Origin: Aquatica leii
Lineage: Eukaryota > Arthropoda > Insecta > Coleoptera > Lampyridae
Direction of reading: 5' to 3'
Assembly: GCA_035610365.1 (NCBI GenBank)
Contig: CM069436.1
Location: forward strand, 85,747,912-85,811,911
Length of the DNA: 64,000 nt
Shown here one piece after another: positions 1 through 13,016 of the stretch. Both the position numbers and the translations under genes were made by a program. How positions within the stretch are numbered: the first letter of the stretch is position 1; every line of letters begins with the position of its first letter. The notes beneath the pieces were generated by a model. It ran no database searches. It saw only the letters and a program-made list of their open reading frames with translations, and was not told where the DNA came from.

Positions 1-2
1 AT

Positions 3-440
3 TGTCTCAGAGATAATGTACGGAAAAACAAATACATAAACTTAGAGAGCAAGGTTCGCATATATAAGACCTGCGTGAGACCTATCATGACATATGCTGT
101 AGAGACACGCGCAGACAACTCTAGAACTAAACAAATACTTAGGGCGGCAGAGATGAAAACGCTAAGGAGCATGACAGGCGTTACGATATGAGACCGAATT
201 AGGAATTCTGCGATTCGCAAAAAATGTAATGTCCCAGATATTTTCAGATGGTCACGTCAACGACGAATGTCATGGAACGACCATATCAATAGAATGGAGG
301 AGTCACAAATTGTAAAAATCGCCAGGGATGGTAAGGTGGATAACAGGCGTCTTCCAGGAAGACCTTATAAGAGTGGGAGAGAGACATGGCAGTCAAATTC
401 CCAGGACTTGCAGGATAAGCCGGAAAACACAAGCCAGTAG
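3..440 (+). pseudogene. 3' tail of a non-LTR retrotransposon reverse transcriptase ORF
   Basis: One frame reads 146 codons from the window edge to a TAG at 438-440, with a single internal TGA at 188-190 that looks like a decayed CGA. The translated text has the hallmarks of the C-terminal region after the RT domain of insect RTE/Jockey-type elements: a YAVETRA-like segment, an RAAEMKTLRSMTG block, a DRIRNSAIRKKCNV block, then WNDHINRM and a GRPYKSGRETW end. It is followed by a short purine-rich (AAG/GAA) run, a common tail for such elements. The RT core itself lies left of the window. The clade name is an inference; the non-LTR assignment is firmer. Confidence 0.72.
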
Positions 441-1360
441 GTTTAACGTAAGAGGAAGAAGAAGAAACAAATTATTTACTACTACCAGCCTAAGTAAGAA
501 ACGTTTCTTCTATTGAAATATAAATAAATCATGATTCCATTATGTCTTATATACAAATAAAATCCATATTGTTTTATAACGTTTATTTCATAAATATTTT
601 TTCTGTGATGTCCGCTACTAGTACTTGATGATTGTGTACTTTATTTTCTAAACTAATGATTACTTTACTTGTCTGTGAGTAGCTATTTTTTCGTCAGTTG
701 CCGTTCAAAGTCGTACTGTTACTGGTGTAGTTTTATCATTTGAGCAGTTTGTTCATTGATCTGTCCATCACGGCAAATGTGCAATTGTTCTGTATGCGAT
801 ACAATTCAAATGACAATTTTTGGTACATGACTAGATGAAAATAGCTTTTGTCTTTTTTGGTCAACTCATTTCAAACTTTTGAGCGCTCTTCTTGTCTTTT
901 ATTTAGGTTAAGTACAGTGTTGTCGTAGATGGCTTATTTTATCGCATTTTGAAGTCGTCACTCCTTTTTCCAAAACATTTGTCGCATATTTACAGCACAG
1001 TGGAGCTTATGGGGACTTCAATGCGACACCTGTTTTGCTGCGTCAAACTCTAAAGCATGGGTTAAAACGTTATCTAACTTCCTAGGTTAAACTAACCTTA
1101 AAATTTGCTGCGTTTTGTTGTCTTGGAGGCAGTACACTTTCACAAATTTTGTAAAATCTTACCCAGAGCTTTGCTTTAGTCTAAGTTCAAACTGTCAAGT
1201 GGTTATACGGAGTAGAAAATCAAAAACAAAATAGTCGATTTGTTTTCATTGTAAAACAATATTCTGTTTCAAATGCAATATGGATTATTAGGCTTCTACT
1301 GATTGTCATATAATTAAGCATTGGTTAACGAATGGCGACGACGACAGTAAAACTGCAAAA
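441..1360. other. unassigned AT-rich spacer
   Basis: No coding segment, RNA gene or clear repeat is recognised between the non-LTR tail and the BEL element. Confidence 0.5.
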
Positions 1361-1697
1361 GTATAAAAAAATGAATATTATAAATACACACTTTATTCAA
1401 TAAAAATCAGCGTGTTGCATATAGCTGAACGCGCATTTTAGGACAGCATCTTACATTTTTTGTTACAAAAAAGAAACCGTAAATTTTGAGTATCAAGGGC
1501 CAAACACCCTTTTTATTTAACTAACAACCACCAATAACAAGTTCCCTGTCGTTTAGGATGAGTTTTATAATACTTTACAAAATGCTTTGAAATGACCATA
1601 AATCCTTGTAAATGTTAATTGCTTATATCTACGTTTTCACGAATTTGTATTTTTAAATTCTTTAAACTTCTTACTTAACTAACATTCGGTCTTAACA
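1361..1697 (-). repeat. BEL element 3' LTR (left copy)
   Basis: Aligns over its length with 7279-7538. It carries about 80 bp (roughly 1455-1532) that the right copy lacks. The inner end is the TGTTAAGACC terminus next to the purine tract. The outer boundary near 1361 is where similarity fades and is approximate. Confidence 0.8.
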
Positions 1698-1710
1698 TTC
1701 CGCCCGCCTT
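1698..1710 (-). other. polypurine tract of the BEL element
   Basis: On the minus strand this reads AAGGCGGGCGGAA and abuts the TGTTAAG start of the 3' LTR. Position and composition fit the plus-strand primer of LTR retrotransposons. Confidence 0.6.
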
Positions 1711-1815
1711 AAAAGACTATACTTTCAATAAGCTAAATATAAATAACACAAATAGTTCACTGCACTGAAACCTAATCTCTAACACTAAACACCAAAACAC
1801 TAAAACATTAAACAC

Positions 1816-3211
1816 CTAATCATTGATTGGTAGAAAGGCTAAGTTTTGCATAGCAATTTTAAATGTCCCTCTTGCTGTGCGAACTGACGCTACCCTGGTC
1901 ACGCTGTTGTCTCTATGGTGAAGCATTGTAATTCTTCCTAGTCTCCAGTTGAGCGGAGAAAGGTTGTCATCTTTAATGATTACCATAGCTCCTATCTTAA
2001 TGTTGGATGGATCTTGACTTCCATTTGACACGCTGTTGAAGTTGTGATAAATACTCTCTAGACCAACGATTCCAGAATCCTGGAAACATGTATTGGACTC
2101 GTTTCCAATGTGATAATCGATTTACATTTACTACTGAAATGTTTGGTTTTGTAGGAGTCTTCAGCGAATCACCAATTAAGAAGTGAGCAGAAGTTAGGGC
2201 GATATAATCATTTGGATCATTGGAGATTGGGGTTAAAGGACGTGAATTCAAACATGCCTCTATTTGTATGATTAATGTAGACATTTCTTAGTAAGTAAGA
2301 ACATTATTTCCAACTACTCGTGTTAAATGATGTTTTGTGGTTTTAACAGCTGCCTCCTAAAGTCCTCCAAAATGTGGCGATCGAGGTGGTATGAAGTGCC
2401 ATTTTGTATTGCACTCAATCAATAATCATTAAATTTTTTTCTTATAATCGGGCGATTTTAACTGATTTGTAATTTTTTCCCATTTATTTTTTGCGCCAAC
2501 AAAGTTTGTAGCATTATCCGAATAAAGGTTGGCTACGTTTCCCCGCCTAGATATAAAACGTTTGTAGGCATTCAAAAAAGTTTCAGTACTTAAGTCTAAT
2601 ATTAATTCTAAATGACTTGCTTTCGTCGTAAAGCACACGAACACCGCGACGTATCCTTTCTGTGGTACAATTCCTCGTGCACGTTTGTGGTATAATTTAA
2701 ATGGACCACAGTAATCAACCCCACAATTTGTAAATAGACGAGTTATCTAAACTCGATTTGTAGGTAGGTTGCCCAATATATGTTCAATTATTCGTGGTTG
2801 TGACCTGCAGCATCGTATGCATTTTCTTAATACTCCCTTTATCGTGTTGCGACCGCCAATTGGCCAAAATTGCGATCGTATTGCTGCTAAGATAAATTGC
2901 ACTCCACCATGAATATGCTGTAGATGTTTATAATTTATAATCTGTGATGTGAGAAGATGGTTACTTGGTCAGATTATTGGATGACTTTGTTGAAATGGTA
3001 CATCAGCTCTTTTTATACGTCCACCGACGCGAATTAATCCATTATCATCGACGAAAGGATTTAATGAAAGTAATTTACTTTTTTTACTGATTTGATTTCC
3101 TTTAGATAGTGCATTTAATTCTTGCTTAAATTTGTCTTGTTGACATAATTTTAAGATTTTTACTGTGGCTTCTTGTATTTGTTCTACTAATAATTGCTCA
3201 AAAATTCGCAT
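1816..3211 (-). pseudogene. BEL pol: integrase segment, broken into several frames
   Basis: Read on the minus strand, 3211-2969 holds the N-terminal region with GLIRVGGRIKRADVP. Decayed text between 2960 and 2650 holds histidine/cysteine zinc-binding remnants. 2644-2429 holds the catalytic core (FVCFTTKASHLEL, then YSDNATNFVGA with the second acidic residue). 2284-1997 holds IEACLNSRPLTPIS with the core glutamate and SHWKRVQYM. 2031-1816 holds the C-terminal WRLGRI and RTARGTFK block. Several frameshifts make it inactive. It would insert element cDNA into host DNA. Confidence 0.87.
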
Positions 3212-3267
3212 TTCTTTTTATCGCTTACAATTGTGTATAAAACGTAAGCAGTATGCTGTTACTCGCT

Positions 3268-3962
3268 TTAGCATAAATAAGAGAATTTTTCCAGTAATTG
3301 AAATGATTTTAAAGTTGTTGTTAAAAATATTTCTGATCTTCTTTCTTGTGTAACTTCTGGAAGTTTTAATTGCTGTGGCCATTGTGATGAGTCGTAATTT
3401 ATGAAATCTGGAGCATGCCAACAAAACGCTAAATTGCGTAATGCTTCTGGCGTTGACTCTCTGGATATGATGTCGGCAGGGTTGTTGTTTGTGCCACCAT
3501 GTCTCCAGGCAGAAACTTCTGTAAGTTGCTGAATCTGACTTACTCTATTTGCCACAAATGTTTTCCACGATTTTGATGGCGCAGTAATCCAACATAAAAA
3601 TATTGTAGAATCGGTCCAAAAATATTCCCAATTAAATCGAATACATACAGCTTGCTTAACCTTGTGTTGCAATTCAGCTAAGAGTAATGCACTACAAAGT
3701 TCTAATCGTGGTAACCATGTGGCTTTAAACGGCGCTACTCTTGATTTTGAGCATAGTAATTGTGATCCGTAATTATTTTTTCATCTGTAGTTCGAATATA
3801 AATACAACAACTATAAGCAGCTTCAGAAGCATCGCAATAGCCGTGTAGTTCTATTTCATAATAGTTTTTGTCTTTCAAGACATTGCGCTGTAATTTTAAA
3901 TCACTTAATAAATGTAATCGATTGTAGTATTCTACCCAAGCTGAAAATATGTTCATTGGCAC
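3268..3962 (-). pseudogene. BEL pol: RNase H-like segment, broken
   Basis: Two fragments. 3962-3735 contains ELHGYCDASEAAYSCCIYIR, the first RNase H strand with its aspartate. 3672-3268 contains YFWTDSTIFLCWI and NPADIISRESTPEAL, the second acidic motif and the conserved NPAD element. A stop or frameshift near 3700 separates them. The order and spacing match BEL/Pao pol. Confidence 0.85.
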
Positions 3963-4262
3963 TGATTCGTCTCAATTTACCTTTAATTGCCACAACCCTT
4001 GCATTAATATTTTTGCCTTAACAATGACGGGTCCGATTATTCCCAACGGATCATAAAGTTGTGAAATTGCAGACAATATGCTTCGTTTCGTAACTTCATA
4101 TTTGTTATAATATTTGTTGAATATTACAAGCAATCATCTGTAGGATTCCATAATAATTCCAGCGTTTTTGAGGTTTTATCATTGTCGAAATTCATTATTG
4201 TTTTTAATTTATTTGAGTGGCAGATTAGATTTGTCATTTCTTTGTTGTTTGTTCTCTATTTT

Positions 4263-4823
4263 CTAAGTTCGAAACCACCTTGCAATAAAATGTTGGTAAT
4301 GTTTTCGTATATGTCTAATAACTCTTCCTTTTGGTTGATCTCCTGTAACTAAGTCGTCAACGTAGAAGTTCCGTTGAATTATTGTGGCTTCGCGTGGATT
4401 TGTTTCCATTGGTTGATTACCAACTTCGTTTAGATATCTAACTGCCAAAAATGGCGCTGACGCAGTTCCATATGTCACCGTGTTTAACGAGTAACATCTG
4501 ATTAGATCGTTGCTGTCATACCTCCACCAGATCTTCTGATACTTTCTGTCCTCCTTTGCGATCAAAATCTGTCTGTACATTTTTGTGATATCTGCAGTAA
4601 TTACATATCCGTGCATTCTAAATCTTAACATAATAGAAACAAGGACACTCTGTATGATCGGACCTACTAGTAGAGTATCGTTTAACGATAGATTCGTTGT
4701 TGTCTTGGAAGACCCATCAAACACTACACGCAGTCTTGATGTTTTGCTACTTTCCTTTATGACGCAATGATGTGGTAAACAATAACCGTCTTTGAGTTCA
4801 TAATTCTCTTCAACTTCTGTCAT
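4263..4823 (-). pseudogene. BEL pol: reverse transcriptase segment
   Basis: 186 codons covering the RT fingers and palm: YCLPHHCVIKESS, LRVVFDGSSKT, ITADITKMYRQI (motif A aspartate) and the catalytic box FYVDDL near residue 153. The thumb side is lost to a frame change below 4263. Text between 4262 and 3963 is still pol-like but broken by stops. Confidence 0.88.
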
Positions 4824-4841
4824 GTGGCCTAGTTCTTCGTA

Positions 4842-5615
4842 CTACTTCATGAAGTCCTTGTACTGTTGTTTTAAGTTTATGTCTTTGTTCAATCGTTTTT
4901 CTAATAAATAAAATCCGCTTAATGCCATGGATTCCAATTGTCCTAATTGTTCGATACATTTCGTGAATGGCAATTTAACAATGAATCGCCCATACTCATT
5001 TCTAGTTGTATTTTTACTTAAATGTCGTTCGCAACTTTGTTCTTCTTGTGTTACCATTTGATCCCTTTGTGTTGGTTCCTTAAGTTCCCAAAACCATTTC
5101 ATTGTTGTGTTTAAATTATCTTCGAGGCAACTCAAATACGTTTGAGTAGGCTTGATTTGATTTGATATTAAATTATTCAATTGACCTGCTACAATCCAAC
5201 CAAATTGGGTTTTCTGTAATTGCAGATTAGAATGAAATGGTAATTTTATCTGTCCAACGCAAAGTAATTGCCAGAATAATTCTGCTCTTATTAAACCGTC
5301 AATTGGTGATGATTTGCTAAAATTTGGATCCGCCAGTATAATATTTGCAGGTATTTGTATGCTGTTTGACGGCACATCGATTGCTGGCAACTGCTGTGTA
5401 ATGATTGGTATTACAAGAAATTGCAGTTCAACAACAAAATTATTTATGCGTGATTTAATGGTTGCTTTAACCCTTTTCCTGATTTTCGTATTACAATGTC
5501 CGATTCCTATTAATGGTATGTTCACCTTTTCTGTCGCAATATTCAATTTTTTAATTAACGATTCCGTTATAAAATTAGATTGCGAACCGCTATCTAATAG
5601 TACGCGAAATTGCAT
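4842..5615 (-). pseudogene. BEL pol: aspartic protease segment (DUF1758)
   Basis: Open for 257 codons. The catalytic motif is LLDSGSQSNFI near the N-terminus (residues about 6-16), followed by the PANIILADPNF and DGLIRAELFW blocks and ending with TQFGWIVAGQL, the standard BEL protease-to-RT linker. The protease would mature the Gag-Pol polyprotein. It lies directly downstream of gag and upstream of RT, as in an intact element, but is separated from RT by a stop and frame change near 4830. Confidence 0.87.
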
Positions 5616-5640
5616 TGTACTTTCCTTACTATCTACGATA

Positions 5641-7039
5641 TCAGTGACGATGGTTGACAGCAGCTTCCGTTTCCAAGTTTGCTGTTGATGCTTCGCTTAT
5701 GCTGTTTACTCTTTCAGCATGATTTTGCACTACGTTTGCCGTTATTTGATTTGTATGTGCAGATTTTCTGTGTAAAAGCGTGTTATGTCTACCATTACAA
5801 TTTCTACATCCTCCAGTTCTATAAAATCGTGCTTGATAATTAGTTCTAAGGCAATTTGAACACAATTTCAATTCATTTACGATTTTATACTTTGCATCAA
5901 CATTTGACTCTAGAAAATGTTTACATTGATATAAATGATGTTGTTCTTTGCAATGAGGGAAAATTTGTTGAGAAATTGTGTAAGATTTAATTGTATTTGG
6001 TGCAGTTCCGCTGTTTTTCATCTTCCACGGTTGACTAACTTGAGTTTTGCTTTGAATTTGTGGTTCTTTGTGTACGCGAGATTCTAAAACATTACATCGT
6101 TCTTGTAGGAATTTTGTAAGATAATGCACGGTAGGAAAATCTATATTTACAGTCCTTTCTTCCCGTTTATCCCGAGTGATACTATCCAATTTTGGTACCC
6201 CTATAAAAATTAATAAATCATCGATTGTAGGATGTCCTAGTATTTCCAATGCTTGCACATTATTGATAAACTTGTCAAGATGACTCCTAAGTGATAGGTT
6301 TAAATGCTTTTGAACATGAAGTAACGCGAACAACGTTTTTAAATGATTTTCTACTATTGATTTCTTATCATAATACCGTTTACATAATCTATCCCGCGCA
6401 ATTAAGTAATTCGATGAGCTAATCGATAATGAACTTATGGTTTCCGCTGCGGACTTTATTAGGCTTACTTCGCAAATATTGAAATTTTTGAACATCGCTG
6501 AGTGTGTCATTTTTATGTACCACAGAATCAAATGTGTCATGAAATTTCATCCACTGATCGAATGAACCATCGAATGCCGGAAGTTGAATTGTCGGCAATT
6601 TAATGTGCGATGAAGTTTGATTAAGAAATGCGTTTGATTCTGATCTAGACGAAGACGCGATTTCTCTAGTGTGCTGTTGAATTAATATTTCTGATTCAGC
6701 TACTGTTTCGAAATAGAACTCTTCAAATTCATCACCCTGAATTGTTTGATATTCGCTATCGTCTAATAACTCGATTTCTTCTTGAATTATATCAAAGTCA
6801 GCGAAAGTTTTATTACATACTTCAGCCCGTGTTTTTAATTGTACTATATTTTTGTCGGTTAATAATGGTTCTGATTTAATTTTTGTTAAAAACGTGTTAA
6901 AATTTGTGATTATTGTTTTACAACTTCCGCGTTTCGTTACTAGTTTTTTTTTATTTTGTTGCATGTTCATCGACAGTCGATGTTTGAGGCATGTTTGTCG
7001 TGAATAATAGAAAATGCGTAATAAGGAAATGTGATTCAC
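5641..7039 (-). pseudogene. BEL gag, frameshifted
   Basis: Two overlapping open segments (7039-6419 and 6540-5641) together resemble a BEL/Pao Gag (DUF1759 family). The first ends with the family signature KLPTIQLPAFDGSFDQW followed by FHDTFDSVV. The second continues with DRLCKRYYDKKSIVENH and LQERCNVLESRV-type text, and closes with a cysteine-rich region (CSNCLRT, CRNCNGRHNTLLH) typical of the BEL nucleocapsid. The frame changes between them near 6420-6540, so the product is split. It would package element RNA in virus-like particles. The start at 7039 is only the most upstream ATG. Confidence 0.85.
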
Positions 7040-7099
7040 TTACTGGTGATGTTTTAAATCCGTTAAATGCAGTTTTGTGAATTTCTTGTTTTTTTTATT

Positions 7100-7190
7100 G
7101 TTATCGAGAACATATATCTTGCGATAACCGTACGTCAAATGGTGGCAGCGTGGTGGTTGTTACCGAGAAATTAGATCTTGCGATAAACCG
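7100..7190. repeat. two imperfect direct copies of a ~31-bp motif
   Basis: 7100-7130 and 7158-7190 share a GTTAYCGAGAA...CTTGCGATAA(A)CCG pattern, separated by a GGTGGCAGCG-rich spacer. They lie between the BEL gag start and the recognisable 5' LTR, so they probably belong to the LTR/leader region of that element. Confidence 0.65.
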
Positions 7191-7278
7191 TTACACTTCA
7201 CCTCTTCCGAAACCGTATATAAAAATTGTATAGAATCCGGCTTCCGAAGGACCAATGTCAATACTTAAGCGTTTTTAA

Positions 7279-7538
7279 GTATAATACAATGGATATTATA
7301 AATACACACTTTTTTCAATAAAAATCAGCGTGTTGCATATAGCTGAACGCGCATTTTAGGACAGCTTCTTACCAATAACAAGTTTCCTGTCTTTTAGGAT
7401 GAGTTTTATAATACTTTACAAAATGCTTTGAAATGACCATAAATCCTTGTCAATGTTAATTGCTTATATCTATGTTTCCACGAATTTGTATTTTTAAATT
7501 ATTTAAACTTCTTACTTAACTAACATTAGGTCTTCACA
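7279..7538 (-). repeat. BEL element 5' LTR (right copy)
   Basis: Matches the left LTR with a few substitutions and one deletion of about 80 bp. The start at 7538 is inferred from the TG terminus. The LTR may extend inward below 7279, where the left copy has diverged. A primer-binding site could not be fixed. Confidence 0.75.
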
Positions 7539-10500
7539 TATGCATTAAGAAGAACGATGATTGTAATCAACGCAATGTTATAATTGTAATTACGACTTCG
7601 GTTGGATGTGTTCTCACAAACCAGAATACTACAGAAGCTTGAGATACAAAGAAAACCCTAATATAGCTCACGCATCATTGCACGTTCATGCAAGAGAAAC
7701 GTTAAAAAAATATTTATTTTACTACGAAAGATGCATAAATTACTCAAATCTCTTAAACTAGAAGCTCATACCTTAGAAAAACTTAAGTCGCAAATTAATT
7801 AGAATTGATGTCTTAAGAACGTAACTCCATTCACAATATTTATCTACGAGAGCTGGACCTTTAGGTAAATGTCGTTATACTCTGCAGTATACATATCCGT
7901 ACGCTTATTATGTGGAGGTTGGTCTGCGCTAGGAATTATTTGAATACCAACAAGCTCAGTTAGAAACCAAAATATTTTTTGATGAAAATTGAATGAGTCG
8001 AAACAACCGACAGATGGGATCTCAAAAATCAAATGGATGTCGCAGGAAAACGTAGAACTATAGTTTTGCATTTATATTTAGTCTCAATTGTAGTTTTTAA
8101 ATCATGTGTGAGTGTGACATAAGTGCAGCTGCAACGGTTGGGCATGTTAATTGCAACCCATTTCATTGCATTTAAAGGTTTTAAATAACTAATTGCTCAA
8201 GGAAGGTATCTTGTGCTATACGATACGCAAGCCGTGTCAATCTGGCAACGTCGGTCTCAAACTTTTTAACTTTTTAAACTCGATTTTTATTTTTATCTCC
8301 GTATGTCATTACGAAACGTTAAACTAACAATTTGTAGTTTTTTTGGTGGTAGTCAGAAACATTCTAAGCGCTTCTCCACGTTAAAGACGTCGTTTTTTGC
8401 TTGTTGCTCCAACTATTAACCTGAGCTGCAGGTTGTACTAGATTGACGATATCCCTTCTTGGATAGTTTTAATTCGATTTTTTGTTTGTTCGTACTTTAT
8501 CAATTTTTTAAGTTTTTGAACAATTTACTGAAAATGTTTATAATATTCTTTTTTCTATTTTTTGAAAATTTCTTAATAATTTTTTTAAAAATTTTTTCAA
8601 AATGTTTTGTTCTATTTTTTGACAATTTTTGCAAGGTTTTTCTTCCATTTTTCTAGAATTTTCTTTCATATAAACTAAAACACAATACAACTATCACTAA
8701 CAAAATGTATAGCTAACGATATTTAAGAAAAACAACTTACAATTAATTTATATATGACTATCACTGGAGGTCTATAAACGGTGCCCGCAGATAAGATTCA
8801 CTTTTAGTTATCTACGCTATTTATTTACATTGGCACACGCGTACTTTGCAACTTTAAACGATTACCTTTTATATTCTCATTTTATCTGAAACTAGAGTAA
8901 TCTGTCTTATTTCAATAATCGATTGTAAGAACAGAGTATTTTTACTGATTGCTCTATTAATTTGCGACTTCAATTTTATAACGTGTTAACATAAAAAACT
9001 AAACAAAACTAAAGTTTTTATTTTCTAACTAAAGGTTTCTGGTTAAGTATAACTATTTTTTCAAGCTTATAAAAAAAACGTAATCTAATCCGATATGTTT
9101 TGTTTCTACCAAGTTTATAACTAATTTACACATTATTCAAATGTTGTTCCTTGTAAATGGTTACGTTTTAGTAATAATACGTAGATATAAGTTTAAGTTT
9201 TTTATTTATAATACAGTTTTCGTCATACCTAACTTGAAAATGCAAAAATTGTATATTCAATTTAAACATACTCTTAAAAGTTTACAAAACACTTTACTAA
9301 ACATTATAATATGAATTATTATACTAAACAAACAGTTTTAATCACTGCACTTCACTCTTTATACAAAGTTTAAAAGACATAACAAAAATTTGCTAGTTGA
9401 AAATTCATAAAACTTACAAATGTTTGTTGAAAAAGGCTTAGAACGTATTTCTGTTTAAATTAAACCGATTAATAATTTTTTTTTGTTATATCTTCACACA
9501 GATTATTAAAGTTTATCAAATATGCGATTAATGAGCTACTTTTTAATAAAATTAAAATAAACATATAATGATCTTATTTATAATTTTTTTTATTAAATTT
9601 AAATGTGTTTATAAAACATTACTATATAGTAATGAAGTCGAAAAAGAGATGCAATTGCGGAAAAATAAAGTTTGTTAAACACGTAAAAAATCTTTATATG
9701 CGCACGTATGACTGCATCATTCAACTATGTCACGTACTGCAACTTTTTACAATCGTGAGATATAAGCGCATTTTTACACTTGTAACATAATATACTGTTT
9801 TTATTTTCGTGTTGATAACAACCTGTACACTAGCACCATTACAACTAAACTTTAACGCATGAAAGCTCACTTAACACATAAAACACTATATACAACAATC
9901 TGATTACAACGCAAAAATTAACAAAGAAATTTTTTTTTAATATAATTTTTTTGTAATTAATCATTTTAATTAGTTTCAAAACGTAACGTTAAGAAAAAAC
10001 CTAAAACTGCAGATTTTTTAAAAATTGTAATTCACATAATTTATTTTTTAACGCCCAGATGCTTTTGATTAATATAATTTTATAAATCGACTTTCTGGTA
10101 TGTTGAAAGTTTATTAACGTATTTTTTAAATGTAAAACATCGTTCTATTTTCAAACCAGAAGCAATCTTATACGTACTATATACACGAAAAGTTATTGGA
10201 GCAAATGCAATTGAATGAAAGAAAATTGCATATACAAATAACCAATTTATTTTCAAATATCGAGTTTTATCTTGACGTTTACCAGAGTCTATTACACACT
10301 AAAATCGTATTATTTTAGTTTTTATGCATTTTTAGATATTTTTCGGTTTATATCGGTTTGGACGTGTTTCTATAAACTCGAATTTTGTAATTTGTTTCTT
10401 ATCAGCTTTGTACTAAAATCATTTATCTAACATTTGCGAAACTAAAAAGGTTAATAATTATCCATCTTTATAAAGGTTGGGTACAAATTGAATCATTTAA

Positions 10501-12755
10501 TTTGATCGGGATCAATTGCTTAATTTGTCGAGAAGACCATTACATATATTGTTCGCTACAAACTAAAAATGCTTTCCTATAGAAGCCAACAATAAAGGCT
10601 TTCCCATTGTCATGCAAATAAATCTAGTAATATTTAAAATGCTTTTAATAATAACTGTTACAAACTTCTAATTTATTAAAGTAATACATCTAATTTACGC
10701 GAATTTAACATATTTTATTAGCAACGCCATGTAAATTACATTTTTTATCGAATTAACGTATCTTGTGTAATCAATCTCAAGCGCAAGACATTTAAAACTT
10801 TTGGCAATCGTCCGAAAAGAATTACGAAGTGAACTAACAAAAACTTTTAACCTTTTTCTACCAAACAATTGATTTATAAAGCAAAAACTAAAGAACCCTT
10901 GGTTTTAGATAATCACGTAACACGATTAAAATTAGTCTTCTACGCACAATAATCAGCGAAAACGAATCACTAAATCAATTATTAGTTTAAGATATTAATT
11001 TTCGGGCAATTACAATTTGATTAAACAAATTAAAAAATCAGCAAATACTAATTTAAAATTAGAATAAACAGATTTTTTAAAATTGCTATTGTTAAAAACC
11101 GTATATAATTAATTTGAATTCTGTTTTGTCAATAAATACTGTATTCTTTAAAATTGTCAAGGTACTGTTTATTTACGATTTTTTAGCAAGGTGATTTACA
11201 TCTAAATCTAAACTAACAAAATTAAAAACTACTTCAATATTTTATTCCCTTTTTTCTATTTTTTTATTATTGGTTTTACAATAACGTCAAGGACACGTGC
11301 AGTTTTTAAAATTGGCTACATATTTCTCTCAAACTAAAATAATACTCAAAATATATTTTTGCAAAGTGTAGTTCAATTATCGTAGAATCCAAATACTAGG
11401 ACATAATTTATTTTGCGCAATTGAAAGCTTTTACTTTTTTATTTTAAATGCGTCCGAACTCATCTCATATGGTGTTTAGGCATATTCTGTAAGAATTTAG
11501 TTAGTAAAATGCCAAAACCTACTGAAAACTTGTATGTTTATGCAAAAAGTTTACAAAACTGTTAAAAACGTCTGTAAACTGTATTATTCAATACTAATAT
11601 GCATAAGTAAATTTTGAAAAGTGCAACGGTCTATGCTGCGTCAACAATGTCAAAGAACACAACTTTCTTCGGTGTTTTTTCTTAGAAATTTCACAAATAC
11701 TTCTTGTTTTTTCAAATTTTTCTTATCTATTTTTTATTTACAAGAATATCAATGATGCCAAATTTAATTAAATTAAATTAATAAGGAACTCTTTGTCTAA
11801 ACGTCAAGTGCATCATTGGACAAGATTTTGCTGTGTTGAACCAGTTTTGTTGAGGTTGGAGTTAGTCTTGCTTTGACTGTGATGCAGTGTTGTAGTGTAA
11901 AAAGTGTGTAAAGATTAAATTTTTATAACGTTACAAATCATTTCTATTACTTGCTGTTAAAGTGTGTTAGTTTTCTTATTGACAATAAAAATTAGGTACG
12001 TACTGAATGTACTCGGTAATAGTTATTAAATTAGACTTAGAAGTTCTAAATAGGACTTTAGAATGAGTAAAAAACTATTGAGTCAGAAGGATTTGCAAGA
12101 TATAATAGGAGTCATTCTAAATTTGCTAACATTCGTAATTTTCTAACGTTATTTTCTTACTTCGATAATAATTTCACCTGATGGTTAGGCAACTTACCAT
12201 TTTAATGCGTATTTTATCTGACCTCGAATGATATTCGTAGCTTTATGCGGGTAGAGGGCGCAATTAGTCGGCCTTCTTGGAAGTGATTTCCGATATATTT
12301 CTTAGTTAACATGTGTCAAAGCGTTTTCTTCAGTCAACGGTCAAAGTATGTACGGGAACAATTGGTAAGAATTTGGTTTGCTTTTATCAATTGTCATCTT
12401 ACGCAAATAGGTTTCCATTTTAAAAATGTTTAACAAATCCTGTCGGATATTTTACGTATAAACGAAGTGACGGAATATTTTCTCCAATGGCGTCATAAAG
12501 TAGGTTAGTATCTACCTGGAATGAAATATTAACGAGGTATTAACTAATTTGGGTTATTTTAGCTCGTTTCTCTCGCTCGCTATTTCTCTTATGGTTGTCG
12601 TCTTATTACTTTCGTTTCTGTTTTAATGGCGTTATAAGCAATGGAATAACGAAGTCGCAATCTCGCTGAAGGTACAATGTTAAGGAGGGCGCTCGTTCAG
12701 ACAAAGTGTGTTCGCCGAAGTCCAGATGATCTGGGTCCATCTAGTTAGGGGTATC
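7539..12755. other. unassigned AT-rich DNA
   Basis: More than 5 kb with no recognisable coding segment and only short chance open frames. The only repeat identified in it is 8695-8764. A slightly more GC-rich patch starts near 12560 and continues past the P-element insertion. Confidence 0.5.
8695..8764 (+). repeat. dispersed repeat, copy 1
   Basis: About 70 bp that match 34391-34457 with few changes (shared blocks ACGATATTTAA and AATTTATATATGA). Weaker similarity continues downstream. The repeat family is unknown. Confidence 0.6.
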
Positions 12756-12763
12756 GCTGCGAT
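12756..12763 (+). repeat. P-element TSD, left copy (GCTGCGAT)
   Basis: Identical to 14323-14330 and immediately outside the left TIR. Confidence 0.88.
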
Positions 12764-13016
12764 CACAGAATACGGAGGTTAAGATAGGAAACACGACGAC
12801 CATATGCATATTAGTGCCATCGATTGCTTTAAATGTTTACTACTCATAATTAATCCCTAATCTTTGAAAATATCTTTCTTACCTACGTGCAGCTGATTCC
12901 CGACATTTCTTTCATTAATAGTTTGGTTAACTGTGTTTGTGTAATTCTTTGAATATATTCAAAGGTGTAATTGTGTTTTATAATTTAATTAATATTTGTG
13001 AGTAATTGATAAATAA

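Larger units (their letters stand above)
1361..7538 (-). mobile_element. BEL/Pao LTR retrotransposon, degenerate, both LTRs present
   Basis: Homologous LTRs flank gag, protease, RT, RNase H and integrase segments that all read on the minus strand in the BEL/Pao order. On the minus strand both LTRs start with TG (TGTTAAGACC on the left copy, TGTGAAGACC on the right). A purine tract (AAGGCGGGCGGAA, minus strand, 1698-1710) directly precedes the 3' LTR, as expected for plus-strand priming. All coding segments carry stops or frameshifts, so the element cannot be autonomous. No clear target site duplication was found. No envelope-like gene is visible. Confidence 0.93.

Noticed and set aside
5314-5688. 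124-codon plus-strand frame in the BEL element
   Set aside because: Antisense shadow of the protease segment, which matches BEL pol on the minus strand.
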